Assembly: GCF_041468085.1 (NCBI RefSeq)
Contig: NZ_CP121014.1
Span: 62,001 to 126,000, forward strand
Direction of reading: 5' to 3'
Source: Tistrella mobilis
Lineage (GTDB): Bacteria > Pseudomonadota > Alphaproteobacteria > Tistrellales > Tistrellaceae
Length of the DNA stretch: 64,000 bases
Notes under the pieces: generated by a model
The model's input: only the letters and a program-made list of their open reading frames with translations
Databases searched by the model: none
Told to the model about the DNA's origin: nothing
Shown: one piece after another, positions 9,102-17,430 of the stretch
How the letters are laid out: each line of letters starts with the position of its first letter
How positions within the stretch are numbered: the stretch's first letter is position 1
Program-made: the position numbers and the translations under genes

Positions 9102-9138
9102 CCGGTCTTCGGATGACCCCGTTCTGAAAGGATCGACG

Positions 9139-10890
9139 ATGCGTGGTGCAGACATTCTGGTCGAGATGCTGATCGGTTACGGCGTCGACACCATCTTCGG
9201 CGTGCCCGGCGACACCAATGTGCCGTTCTACGAGGCGCTGCAACTGCGCGCCGACGAGATCCGCCATGTGATGGCGCGCGACGAACGTTCCGCCGGCTTC
9301 ATGGCCGATGCCTATGGCCGCTTCACCAACCGTCCCGGCGTGTTCGAATGCCCCTCGGGTGCCGGGGCGATGTATTCGTTGCCGCCGGTCGCCGAGAGCA
9401 ACGGGTCGTCGGTGCCGGTGATCCTGCTGACCATCGACATCCCGCTGCCCGGCGAGGGCCGCGGCGTGCTGACCGAGCTGGACTGCGCAAAGCTGTTCGA
9501 GCCGGTGACCAAGCTGTCGGTGCAGGTGAAATCGCCGGAAAAGCTGCCCGAAATCATCCGCCGGGCCTTCCGCGCCGCCTGTTCGGGCAAGCCCGGTGCC
9601 GTGCATCTCCAGATCCCCGAGGACATGCTGCTGGCCGAGGTCGATCCGGCCCGGATTTCGCTCCATGTCGAAGAGGAATGCCGGACCTTCCCGGCCTATC
9701 CGACCCTGCCGCCCGAGGCCAAGCTGACCCGGCTGCTGGAGCTGATCGCCCGCGCCGAACGGCCGCTGATCATCGCCGGCGGCGGCGTCAACCGTGCCGA
9801 TGCGGGCGATGTGATCACCAGCTTCGCCGAGTGCCACGATATCCCGATCTGCACCACGATGACCGGCCAGGGCTCGATCCCCGACGATCATCGCCTGGCC
9901 ATCGGGGTGATCGGCGACAACGGCTATCATCCCCATGCCAATCTGGCGCTGGAGAAATCCGACCTCGCGATCTTCGTGGGCTCGCGCATCGGATCGGTGG
10001 TCACCATCGGCTGGACCTTCCCGCAGGTGACGCTGAACCGCCGGCTGGTCCAGATCGACATCTCGCCCGAGGTGATGGCCAATAATTACGAGAACCTGCT
10101 CTCGGTGCAGGGGGATGCGAAACTGGTCTTTCAGCGCCTGTTGCAGATCGGGACCGACACCAGACCCGCCCGGCGCGGCGGCTGGGTGGACGAACTGAAC
10201 GCCGATCGCGCGCATTTCTGGAAGGCTGCGGCGCCGCTTCTGACCGACGAGCGGGTGCCGCTGCGGCCCGAACGGGCGGTGCATGCCTTCAATCGTGCGC
10301 TGGAAGCTTCGGGCAGGCCGGCGCTGATCTATTCCGATGCCGGCACGCCGACGCCCTATATGACCCGGTTTCTGAAGATCAACGACCGCGAGACCCGCTT
10401 TGCCATCCCGCGCGCCTTCGGCGGGCTGGGTTCGGCCCTGCCGGCGACGGTGGGTGCCTGGGCGGCCGATCCCGCCAAGCGGCCGATCGGCCTGTTCGGC
10501 GACGGCTCGTTCGGCATGAGCGTGGGCGAGCTTGAAACCCTGGTCCGCCTTCAGGTGCCGGCGATCCTGATCCTGTTCAACAACGGCACCTATGGCTGGA
10601 TCAAGGGCCTGCACCGGTTGAAGGGCCACAACCAGTGCTTCGGCGTCGATTTCCTGCCGCCGGAGGGCCAGGCGATCGCCGAGGCCTTCGGACTGAAGGC
10701 CTGGACGGCGCGCACGGGGGCCGAACTCGACGAGGCGCTGGCCCAGGCCTTCGCCTGGAAGGCCGGCCCGTGCTTCATCGACCTCAGGATCGAATCCCTG
10801 GCGGAGCGGGTGCCGCCGGTCTATTCCTGGCTGCGCAAGCGCGGCGAGGATCCGATGGCGCTGGACAGCGTCGATCACGGCTATCGCTGA
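9139..10890 (+). CDS. Thiamine-diphosphate enzyme, acetolactate synthase-like
   Basis: This 583-residue protein has the three ThDP-enzyme domains in order. The N-terminal Pyr domain includes GVPGDTNVPFYEAL and the catalytic-type Glu in ARDERSAGFMADAYGR. The central domain carries PLIIAGGGVNRA. The C-terminal PP domain has the cofactor motif GDGSFGMSVGELETL...FNNGTYG. The family includes acetolactate synthases, 2-oxo-acid decarboxylases and sulfoacetaldehyde acetyltransferase-like enzymes. As last gene of the operon it may process a 2-oxo acid released by the preceding amine oxidoreductase. I chose ATG 9139, preceded by GAAAGGA, over upstream starts that overlap the previous gene. Confidence 0.88.
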   Translation: MRGADILVEMLIGYGVDTIFGVPGDTNVPFYEALQLRADEIRHVMARDERSAGFMADAYGRFTNRPGVFECPSGAGAMYSLPPVAESNGSSVPVILLTIDIPLPGEGRGVLTELDCAKLFEPVTKLSVQVKSPEKLPEIIRRAFRAACSGKPGAVHLQIPEDMLLAEVDPARISLHVEEECRTFPAYPTLPPEAKLTRLLELIARAERPLIIAGGGVNRADAGDVITSFAECHDIPICTTMTGQGSIPDDHRLAIGVIGDNGYHPHANLALEKSDLAIFVGSRIGSVVTIGWTFPQVTLNRRLVQIDISPEVMANNYENLLSVQGDAKLVFQRLLQIGTDTRPARRGGWVDELNADRAHFWKAAAPLLTDERVPLRPERAVHAFNRALEASGRPALIYSDAGTPTPYMTRFLKINDRETRFAIPRAFGGLGSALPATVGAWAADPAKRPIGLFGDGSFGMSVGELETLVRLQVPAILILFNNGTYGWIKGLHRLKGHNQCFGVDFLPPEGQAIAEAFGLKAWTARTGAELDEALAQAFAWKAGPCFIDLRIESLAERVPPVYSWLRKRGEDPMALDSVDHGYR

Positions 10891-10918
10891 GGCCGGCGCA
10901 TCCCTGCGGTGCGTGTGA

Positions 10919-11857
10919 TCACGCGGCCGGATCATCTCGGGCGGTGGGGCGCGGCGCGGGCAGCAGGTTCCGCCGCCGCGCCTCGGCCAGGAACCAGCGG
11001 CGGAAGGCGGCGACGCCGTTCTGGCTCATGAAGGCTTCGGGGCAGCACATGTAAAAGCCTTCGCCCGACGAGCAGCGCTGGGCGAAGGCCGGTTTCAGCC
11101 GGCCGTCGGCCAGTTCAGCCAGAACATAGCTTTCCGGCACCACCGCCAGCCCCATGCCGCTGATCGCCGCCTCGATGATCATGTCGGTGACCGAAAAGCG
11201 CGGCCCCAGGATCGGGCCGGTGAAGGGGATGTCCGCCGCCCGCAGCCAGTGCATCCAGAGGCTGGGCCGCGACACGTTCTGAATCAGGGTGATCCGCCGC
11301 AGATCCTCTTCGGGCAGGAAGCCCTGATCCGGCAGCAGGGCCGGGGCGCCGACCACCACCAGGTCTTCCTCGAACAGCAGATGGCTGCGGCAGGCGGCCC
11401 AGTTGCCGACCCCGCGCAGGAAGAACAGATTGGCGTCGAAATCCGTCGGATCCTGGGTGTTGGGGCAGGCGACCACCTCGAACAGGATTTCGGGCTCGGC
11501 GCGGGCGAAATGTTTCAGCACCGGCAGGGCCCAGCGCCGGGCAAGCGTCGGCGACATGCCGATGCGCAGAAAATCCTCGGTGGTCCGGCCACGCACGGCA
11601 TCGATGGAGACTTCTTCCATCCGGTCCAGCAGATGCGAAATCTCGTCGTAATAGGCGCGGCCGGCGGCGGTCAGGATGATTCGCGGGCCGGCGCGTTCGA
11701 ACAGGGTGACGCCCAGAAACTCTTCCAGATTGCGGATCTGGCGGCTGATGCCGCTCTGGGTGACGCACAGATCTTCGGCCGCCTTGGTGAAGCTCAGATA
11801 GCGCACCGCCGCATCGAAGGCGTGGAGGGCAGAGAGGCTGGGCAGGAAGCGGCGCAA
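10919..11857 (-). CDS. LysR-family transcriptional regulator (GcvA-like)
   Basis: A 312-residue LysR regulator. The N-terminal winged helix-turn-helix reads LHAFDAAVRYLSFTKAAEDL, then CVTQSGISRQIRNLEEFLG, typical of the GcvA branch, followed by the effector-binding domain with ALPVLKHFARAEPE. It is convergent with the ABC/ThDP operon and could regulate that operon or the minus-strand genes. The start is a TTG preceded at good spacing by a GGAG; no better ATG keeps the full DNA-binding domain. The effector is unknown. Confidence 0.9.
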   Translation of the reverse strand: MRRFLPSLSALHAFDAAVRYLSFTKAAEDLCVTQSGISRQIRNLEEFLGVTLFERAGPRIILTAAGRAYYDEISHLLDRMEEVSIDAVRGRTTEDFLRIGMSPTLARRWALPVLKHFARAEPEILFEVVACPNTQDPTDFDANLFFLRGVGNWAACRSHLLFEEDLVVVGAPALLPDQGFLPEEDLRRITLIQNVSRPSLWMHWLRAADIPFTGPILGPRFSVTDMIIEAAISGMGLAVVPESYVLAELADGRLKPAFAQRCSSGEGFYMCCPEAFMSQNGVAAFRRWFLAEARRRNLLPAPRPTARDDPAA

Positions 11858-11872
11858 TCTCGTCTCCGGAGG

Positions 11873-12274
11873 TCAGAACCCGGCGGTGCCGGATGGCGGT
11901 GCGGCGACCGGTGCCACTACCAGCCTGCTGATGCCGTCGGCCACCAGGGTGAAGCGCAGCAGGATGATCACCGGGTCGGGCAGGCCGGCCGGGTCGAAAT
12001 CGCCCGCCACCGCCACTCTGACCGCGACCTCCGCCCCGGTCTCCTGCCAGTCGACCGGTGTGAGGCGCAGGCGCATGGCGAAAATCTCATGCGCCGCCCA
12101 GGCGCCGATCGACGGCCGGCCCCGGATCTGCCGGTCGCCCCTGACAACCTCGGCATTATCGGTGAACAGCTGGCGCAGCGTGTCGAAATCATCCTCGTTC
12201 ACGGCGTCGATCCAGTCGAGGACCAGCGGCGCGGCCAGGTTCGACAGGCGGGACATCAGCGGAGCATCTGGCAT
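11873..12274 (-). CDS. SnoaL/NTF2-like small protein
   Basis: A 133-residue protein from the ATG at 12274, with an upstream-extended reading of 163 residues possible. The pattern VLDWIDAVNEDDFDTLRQLFTDNAEVV is typical of the SnoaL/ketosteroid-isomerase-like alpha+beta barrel, which forms a pocket for small hydrophobic ligands. The C-terminal half alternates beta strands (RLRLTPVDWQ, EVAVRVAVAGD, PVIILLRFTLV). These proteins may be isomerases, hydratases or non-catalytic binders. No catalytic residues can be assigned with confidence. It is 15 bp upstream of the LysR gene on the same strand, so probably co-transcribed with it. Confidence 0.7.
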   Translation of the reverse strand: MPDAPLMSRLSNLAAPLVLDWIDAVNEDDFDTLRQLFTDNAEVVRGDRQIRGRPSIGAWAAHEIFAMRLRLTPVDWQETGAEVAVRVAVAGDFDPAGLPDPVIILLRFTLVADGISRLVVAPVAAPPSGTAGF

Positions 12275-12351
12275 GGCGGTCGGTCCGGGCAGCGGTCGGT
12301 TTCGTGGCATGGTCACATCGGTTGGACGTGGAACGACATGATAGCGGTCAC

Positions 12352-12375
12352 CTCCTGACGACATTCCGTCAGGAG
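12352..12375. promoter_or_regulatory. 9-bp perfect inverted repeat upstream of the SnoaL-like gene
   Basis: CTCCTGACG (12352-12360) and CGTCAGGAG (12367-12375) are exact inverse repeats with the 6-bp spacer ACATTC. The element lies about 80 bp upstream of the SnoaL-like start, where the LysR regulator or another dimeric factor could bind. Operator function is inference. Confidence 0.4.
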
Positions 12376-12513
12376 CCGGACAGAAAAACCGCGATCCGTC
12401 CCTGCATGACGCTGCATCGGCCGGCCGGCGGTGCTCAGGTGATTGGTTGTCTCCCCCCAGCCGGTAAGCCTGCGCCCGTGTGGGTGATCACGTCAAGACC
12501 GGTCTGCGATGTT

Positions 12514-13548
12514 TCACATGGTGGTGGCGATGATCTGCGCCACCAGCCCGTGCAACTCGTCGACATAGCCGGTGCGCCCCGACGGCGTATCGGGATCCGA
12601 GGTGATCACGACCACCAGGTCGATGCCCGGCACCAGATAGAGCAGCTGGCCGCCATAGCCCCAGCCATAGACCGCCGGCCGGCCACCCGTCTCGCGCAGG
12701 AACCAGCCATAGCCATAGGAATCGCCGGTGAAGGGCGATCTGGTACGGGGCGTCCACATCTCGCGGATCCAGCCCTCCGACACCACCCGTGTTCCGTCTG
12801 CCGCAACACCGCCCCGCCGGAGCATGTCGCCGATCGCAAGCAGGGCGCGGGGCGACAGCGCCATCTGGTTGCCGCCCATATAGATGCCCTGCGGGTCGCG
12901 GGTCCAGGGCGGGATGGTGATGTCGAGCGGATCCCCCAGCCAGTCGCGGGCCAGCGCCAGCGTGCTCTTGCCGCTGGTGCGGGTCAGGATCGCCGACAAG
13001 AGATGCGAATTGCCGGTGGAATAGAGCATCCGCCCGCCGGGTTCCGCCACGAAGGGGCGGGCGAGTGCCGTGCGCACCCAGTTCCGGCTTTCGACCCAGG
13101 CGCCGTAATAGGGGCCGGAGGTCCGTTCCAGCCCGGCCTGCATCGACAGCAGATGGCCGATCGTCAGCCGGTTCAGCCGGGGATCGGGATCGTCCGGCAG
13201 GCTGTCCGGCAGCAGCTCCGCCACTCTCCGGTCGGTGCCGGTCAGCACGCCGCGATCGATCGCGATGCCGGTCAGCAGGGCGATGATGCTTTTCGACAGC
13301 GATTTGACGTTCACGGGCCGCGTGGCCGGCGGGCCGCGATAGATCCGTTCGGCCAGCACCTCGCCCGCCCGCGCCACGATCAGCGCGTGCAGCCCCGTGA
13401 AGCGCCGGGCATCGTCGAGCAGACGGGCGAGCGCCGGCGCCTGCGCCAGCCCCGCATGCGGGGCGAGGGCGGTCAGGGCGGCTGTGGCGAGGCCGCCGGC
13501 CAGCAGCCGGCGGCGGGACAGGGCGTGTCTGATCATGGGGCTGGACAT
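12514..13548 (-). CDS. Serine hydrolase of the beta-lactamase (class C/esterase) family
   Basis: A 344-residue exported hydrolase. The N-terminus MIRHALSRRRLLAGGLATAA is a twin-arginine signal (SRRRLL). The catalytic Ser-x-x-Lys is in VKSLSKSIIALLTG (SKSI). A YSTGNSH motif supplies the Tyr-x-Asn equivalent. The late Gly-rich GWGYGGQLLYLVP strand matches the third box of the family. Homologues cleave esters, amides or D-peptides in the periplasm and are usually not resistance determinants. The start at 13548 (or 13536) avoids overlap with the acetyltransferase gene; the longer open frame has no signal-peptide logic. Confidence 0.85.
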   Translation of the reverse strand: MSSPMIRHALSRRRLLAGGLATAALTALAPHAGLAQAPALARLLDDARRFTGLHALIVARAGEVLAERIYRGPPATRPVNVKSLSKSIIALLTGIAIDRGVLTGTDRRVAELLPDSLPDDPDPRLNRLTIGHLLSMQAGLERTSGPYYGAWVESRNWVRTALARPFVAEPGGRMLYSTGNSHLLSAILTRTSGKSTLALARDWLGDPLDITIPPWTRDPQGIYMGGNQMALSPRALLAIGDMLRRGGVAADGTRVVSEGWIREMWTPRTRSPFTGDSYGYGWFLRETGGRPAVYGWGYGGQLLYLVPGIDLVVVITSDPDTPSGRTGYVDELHGLVAQIIATTM

Positions 13549-13589
13549 GGGGCGCTGCCCGGCCGGATCAACGGCCGGACAGCTTGCGG

Positions 13590-14240
13590 TCACGCCCGGC
13601 GTGCGTTTCGCCACAAGCCGTACAGCCCCGCCACATCGCCCGAGCACAGCAGCGGCATGGCCTGCCGGATCTCGTCCAGCGGCCAGTCCCACCACGCCAT
13701 CTCAAGCAGCATGGCGACGGCATCGTCGTCGAAGCGCTGCCGCACCGGCCGGGCCGGATTGCCGGCGACGATGGTGTAGGGGGCGACGTCGCGGGTCACC
13801 ACCGCGCGGGTGGCGATCACGGCGCCATGGCCGATGGTGATGCCCGGCATGATCACCGCTTCCGCGCCGATCCAGACATCGCTGCCGACCACCGTATCCC
13901 CTGCCGGCCGGTAGCCGTTCTCCGCCCCGGCAAAGGCGGGTTCCTCCGTCCACCAGAAGAAGGGGAAGGTGGAGATCCAGTCGGCGCGATGGCCCTGATT
14001 GCCGGCCATGATGAAGGCGGCGCCGGTGCCGATGGAGCAGAACGAGCCGATGATCAGCCGGTCGACATCATCGCGGTCGGGCATCAGATAGCGGGCACAG
14101 TGGTCGAAACCATGGCCGTGATACCAGCCGGAATAATAGCTGAACCGGCCGGCGATGATGTTGGGGTTGGTGATCTGGTCGCGGATTTCGCGGCCCTTAT
14201 ACGGGCTGTCGAAGGCATTGGTCAGAAAGGGTGTGGTCAT
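13590..14240 (-). CDS. CatB/Vat-type O-acetyltransferase
   Basis: A 216-residue left-handed beta-helix (hexapeptide repeat) acetyltransferase of the xenobiotic acetyltransferase family. Diagnostic stretches are [36 protein letters not shown], and the repeats [17 protein letters not shown] and [17 protein letters not shown], followed by [13 protein letters not shown]. The family uses acetyl-CoA to acetylate hydroxyls on streptogramins, chloramphenicol or sugars; many chromosomal copies have no known resistance role. An ATG at 14282 would add 14 residues. It is 41 bp upstream of the serine hydrolase gene on the same strand, so the two may be co-transcribed. Confidence 0.9.
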   Translation of the reverse strand: MTTPFLTNAFDSPYKGREIRDQITNPNIIAGRFSYYSGWYHGHGFDHCARYLMPDRDDVDRLIIGSFCSIGTGAAFIMAGNQGHRADWISTFPFFWWTEEPAFAGAENGYRPAGDTVVGSDVWIGAEAVIMPGITIGHGAVIATRAVVTRDVAPYTIVAGNPARPVRQRFDDDAVAMLLEMAWWDWPLDEIRQAMPLLCSGDVAGLYGLWRNARRA

Positions 14241-14420
14241 TGATCGAGCATTCCGCTGTGCGTCGTCCTGTGGTTCCGTCATGCTCAGGGCATGACGGTA
14301 CGACAGCCTCGAACGATGGGTTCAGGCTGGAAACAGGTTCGCGCTGGGTCTGGCGGCCATGATGCTCATGGGGCGGGATGTTAGGTCAGCGGCCATGCCG
14401 GGGCAAGGCTTTCCCGCCCG

Positions 14421-15842
14421 TCAGACCAGCCGCCGGATCGGCCGCTTCTTCCACACCAGGTGATAGAGCGCCGACTGCCCCGCCGCCAGCAGGCAGAAGG
14501 CGACCGGATATGACATCCACACCCCCTCGATGCCGATCCGCGCCGACAGCGCCCAGCCGACCGGCAGGCCGATGGCGAGAATGGCCGTGGCGGAGACCAC
14601 GGTCGGCAGCAGCACCATGCCGCTGGCCCGCATCAGGCTGGAGGTCGCCATGCCCATGCCATAGATCACCAGCGCCCAGACCACAATGTGCAACAGGGTG
14701 CGGGCCTCCGCGACCACGGCCGGATCGGCCAGGAACAGGCCGAGCAGGGGCCCTGAGAACGCATAGACCAGCACCACCAGGCTGCCGGTCAGCACCAGAT
14801 TGAAGGCGAGCGCGGTGCGCAGGATTTCCGACAGCCGGTCGATCCGCCCGGCGCCGATCGCCTGGGCGCCGAAAATCGAGGCGGTGATGCCGATCGAGAT
14901 CGCCGGGAACTGGACATAGTTCACGATCTGGGTGATGGCGCCGTAAGAGGCGGTGGCGTCGGACCCGAAGGGATTGACCAGCGACAGGATCAGGATTTCG
15001 GAAAGCGAGATCAGCACCAGCATGATGCCGGTGGGCAGGCCGATGCGCAGCACCTTGGCGAGCAGGGTGCGGTTGAAGCCCAGCGCGCGCAGGAACACCC
15101 CGTCCGGTGCCAGCGGGTGGTTGCGGCGGCGCAGATGGATCACCATCCAGGTGGTGGCGATGGTCATCGAGATGATCGAGGCCCAGGCGGGTGCGGTGAC
15201 CCCCATCTGCGGCAGCCCCGCCCAGCCGCGGATCAGCGCCGGGGTGAGCACCATGCCGATCAGCGTGGCGAGGCCCAGCGTGAAGAGCGGTGTGACCGTA
15301 TCCCCCACGCCGCGCAGCATCGAGGTTGCGAGCAGATAGATGAAGATGCCCGGTGTGGCGATCAGCATGATCCGCGCATAGGCCACCGCCTGCGGCAGCA
15401 CATCGGGCGGCGTGCCGAGCAGCCCCAGGATGGAGGTGGTGGCGCTGCCCCCGAAAACCGCCACCAGCACACCCGCCGCGGCCACCACGCTCAGCGTCGT
15501 GGCCGCGATCGCCTTGATCTGCCCGGTCTGGCCGGCACCGAAGGCCTGCCCGATCAACACCGCCGCGCCGGCACCCAACCCGATGATCAGCGAGATCATG
15601 AAGAACATCAGCGGAAAATACGACGTCACCGCCGCCAGCGCCGACACGCCCAGCATCTGCCCGACATAGATGTTGTTGAGACTGCCCGAGGCCGCCTGCA
15701 GCAGATTGCTGCCGATCATCGGCACCAGAAACGCCAGATAGGGCTTCCACAACGGCTGCACCGGCGCCGCAGGCGAGAAGGGCGACACCCGCGGCTTGCC
15801 ACGGCCGGCCGGCGCCGGAGAACGGGGGGAGGGGGCGGACAT
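14421..15842 (-). CDS. MATE-family multidrug/cation efflux transporter
   Basis: A 473-residue inner-membrane protein with twelve predicted transmembrane helices arranged as two repeats of six. PYLAFLVPMIGSNLLQAASGSLNNIYVGQMLG opens the first half. The proton- or sodium-coupled antiport family exports cationic drugs and metabolites. It runs opposite to the small gene at 16164 and leaves a 321-bp divergent spacer. Nothing in the sequence identifies its substrate. The start at 15842 gives a 37-residue cytoplasmic N-terminal tail rich in Ser, Pro and Arg. Confidence 0.92.
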   Translation of the reverse strand: MSAPSPRSPAPAGRGKPRVSPFSPAAPVQPLWKPYLAFLVPMIGSNLLQAASGSLNNIYVGQMLGVSALAAVTSYFPLMFFMISLIIGLGAGAAVLIGQAFGAGQTGQIKAIAATTLSVVAAAGVLVAVFGGSATTSILGLLGTPPDVLPQAVAYARIMLIATPGIFIYLLATSMLRGVGDTVTPLFTLGLATLIGMVLTPALIRGWAGLPQMGVTAPAWASIISMTIATTWMVIHLRRRNHPLAPDGVFLRALGFNRTLLAKVLRIGLPTGIMLVLISLSEILILSLVNPFGSDATASYGAITQIVNYVQFPAISIGITASIFGAQAIGAGRIDRLSEILRTALAFNLVLTGSLVVLVYAFSGPLLGLFLADPAVVAEARTLLHIVVWALVIYGMGMATSSLMRASGMVLLPTVVSATAILAIGLPVGWALSARIGIEGVWMSYPVAFCLLAAGQSALYHLVWKKRPIRRLV

Positions 15843-16163
15843 CGGGACGGCTCCGGGGCAGGCGTGCGGGATGGGGCTGGCACTCTAGCAGGGGGCGGGG
15901 TGGGGGGCTATGGGGAGAGCGGGGCGGGCCGCAGCATGATTTGAGATCCGTGCGCATCGGAGCAAAACCGGCGCCAGATGACCGGTTATCTGCGCGCCAA
16001 GCCAACACGCTATCTTCCCTTTTGGATGGGCGAGACATCACCCCTCAGGATCTGAAGTCGCAACAAAAGCCCCCGGAGGTTGACGAGGTGCTCCTTAGTT
16101 GATAATGATTCTCATTATCAAAAAAGGGCGGCGAATGTCTGATAACCATCTGGAGCAAAGCGG
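15843..16163. other. 321-bp divergent spacer with Fur box and a possible 50-codon ORF
   Basis: This spacer lies between the MATE gene and the small membrane-protein gene at 16164. It contains the Fur-like palindrome described separately. On the plus strand a frame is open from GTG 15950 to the stop at 16102 (50 codons, ending PPEVDEVLLS), whose codons look reasonably coding-like. I do not recognise it, it lacks a good ribosome binding site, and its stop overlaps the Fur box, so it is more likely a relic or chance frame than a gene. Confidence 0.35.
16099..16121. promoter_or_regulatory. Fur box (ferric uptake regulator operator)
   Basis: GATAATGATTCTCATTATC at 16101-16119 matches the classical 19-bp Fur consensus at 17 positions, differing only at the two central bases. 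It sits in a perfect 10-bp inverted repeat with a 3-nt centre (16099-16121). It is 45 bp upstream of the ATG at 16164, a normal position for an iron-repressed promoter. Fur with iron should repress the small membrane-protein gene. The MATE gene starts about 260 bp away on the other side and is a less likely target. Confidence 0.8.
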
Positions 16164-16382
16164 ATGAAACCCGGCACAGCCGAGGCGGCACTGCGCGTCT
16201 GCATGATCGGGCTCCCCGCCACCTGCGCCGTTTTCGGCGGCAGCATCATCCTTGACCATCTGGCTGATCTTGGCAGGCCCGAATGGCAGCAGGCGCTCGT
16301 CTCCATCACTGCAGGGGCTGTAATCGGTGGAGTCGTGGGGTTCCTGTTGGTGATTGTGAAGAAATTTATGATCAAGGACTAA
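16164..16382 (+). CDS. Small two-helix membrane protein downstream of a Fur box
   Basis: A 72-residue protein I do not recognise. Two hydrophobic segments are clear: VCMIGLPATCAVFGGSII (about 12-29) and a glycine-rich ITAGAVIGGVVGFLLVIV (about 48-65). A charged loop (DHLADLGRPEWQQ) lies between them, and the C-terminus is basic (KKFMIKD). GGAG lies 8 bp before the ATG. The Fur palindrome just upstream argues for iron-regulated expression. A second small membrane ORF starts 4 bp after the stop and is broken by an IS element, so this is probably the first gene of a small damaged operon. Function unknown. Confidence 0.65.
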   Translation: MKPGTAEAALRVCMIGLPATCAVFGGSIILDHLADLGRPEWQQALVSITAGAVIGGVVGFLLVIVKKFMIKD

Positions 16383-16386
16383 TCGT

Positions 16387-16476
16387 ATGATCACCAGAGA
16401 TTATGGGCCATATCGACTTCATATTTGTATGGCATTATTATTGGTGGCGATATTCATATCAATTGTCAATTCATCT
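16387..16476 (+). pseudogene. Small membrane-protein ORF truncated by IS insertion
   Basis: Starting 4 bp after the previous stop, the frame reads MITRDYGPYRLHICMALLLV followed by AIFISIVNSS, then runs straight into the left end of the IS element at 16477. Within the IS it continues to a stop at 16519-16521. The first 30 residues contain one clear transmembrane helix. Its base composition is AT-richer than the surrounding genes. Beyond the IS, the bases from 17422 are open for a short way before the second IS fragment, so the original 3' end may be lost. Interpretation as a disrupted gene rather than a chance ORF is inference. Confidence 0.5.
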
Positions 16477-17421
16477 GAGAGCCCGCCCGGGAGTTTATCT
16501 ATGATTTCCGGCTCCTTGTGATTCTGCGCATCATGATCCGGATCATGGCGAGGCGGAGGAATGCCAGAGCCATCCGTGAGAGGTTCTCGAAGTCCTTGGC
16601 CAGCCTGCGGCAGCGGCCGAGCCATCCGAAGGCCCGTTCGACGATCCAGCGTTTGGGCAGGACCTGAAAGCCCTTGGCGGTATCGGAACGCTTGACGATT
16701 TCCAGGTGCCAGACGCCGAGTTCACGTACGGCGGCAGCCGTGGCGGCCCCCTGATAGCCACCATCGGCGACGATGCGCTCGATGAACGGGAACAGGCGGC
16801 GGACCTCTTTCAGCACCGGCAACGCACCGTCCCGATCCTGGATGTCGGCAGGCTGGATCTACGCTTCCAGCATCATGCCGAGCGTGTCGACGACGATATG
16901 CCGCTTCTTGCCTTTGACCTTTTTGCCCGCGTCATAGCCCGACGGATCGATCCGCGCCCCCCTTTTTCCGCGCTTTTGACGCTCTGGCTGTCGATGATTG
17001 CCGCGCTCGCTCCGGCCTCTTTCCCGGCCAACTCGCCAACATCCACGAACAGGGCATGGTGGATGCGCGCCAGCGTGCCATCCCATTCCCACAGACCCAG
17101 ATACTCATGCACCGTACTCCGGGGCGGCAGATCCTTGGGCAGAGCCCGCCATTGGCAGCCGGTCATCAGCACATAGAATACATCGTTGAGAACTTCGCGG
17201 ACATCGACCGTGCGCTGTCGACCACCCCGCTTCGCAGGCGGGATCAGCGGCTCGACAAGCGACCATTCTTCATCCGTCAGGTCGCTCGGATATCTCAGGC
17301 CAGGCCGTTCATAAACCCGGCGGACTTCCGTCGTCCACATTCTGTCCGCTCCCGTTTCCTCTGGCGCGGCAGAGAATCACAACGGATTCACCGGATTCAA
17401 TAACCTTCCGGACGGGCTCTC
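16477..17421. mobile_element. IS5-family insertion sequence, about 945 bp
   Basis: The ends carry imperfect inverted repeats. The left end reads GAGAGCCCGCCCGG (16477-16490) and the right end (17408-17421) is the inverse of GAGAGCCCGTCCGG, one mismatch in 14. Including flanking bases the match extends to CTGAG on both sides. The single transposase gene lies on the minus strand and is typical of the IS427-like subgroup. No unambiguous longer target duplication is visible. The insertion interrupts a small membrane ORF. Because the transposase carries an in-frame amber codon, the copy is probably no longer autonomous. Confidence 0.85.
16499..17340 (-). pseudogene. IS5-family transposase with a -1 slip site and an amber stop
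   Basis: The protein begins MWTTEVRRVYERPGLRYPSD and is recognisable through GCQWRALPKDLPPRSTVHEY and AAIIDSQSVKSAEKGG. At about 16962-16972 (minus strand A5 then G6) the reading frame must move by -1 to continue as ARIDPSGYDAGKKVKGKKRH. A slip at this A/G run is a known way for IS5-group elements to make full-length transposase. Further on, a TAG at 16859-16861 replaces the residue before QPADIQDRDG. The frame then continues without change through IVADGGYQG, KRWIVERAFGWLGRCRRLAKDF and the end. The amber codon should inactivate this copy. Confidence 0.85.
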
Positions 17422-17430
17422 AGGCTCATG

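Noticed and set aside
5787-9155. Very long minus-strand open frame (over 1100 codons)
   Set aside because: It is the antisense shadow of five well-supported plus-strand genes. The translation is rich in His, Arg, Gln and Gly with no domain, as expected opposite high-GC3 coding DNA.
12514-13695. N-terminally extended serine hydrolase from 13695
   Set aside because: The extra 49 residues overlap the acetyltransferase gene and precede a clear twin-arginine signal starting at 13548 or 13536.
16474-17424. Target-site duplication of the first IS element
   Set aside because: CTGAG on the left and CTCAG on the right form part of an extended inverted repeat, not a direct repeat, so no clear duplication can be claimed.
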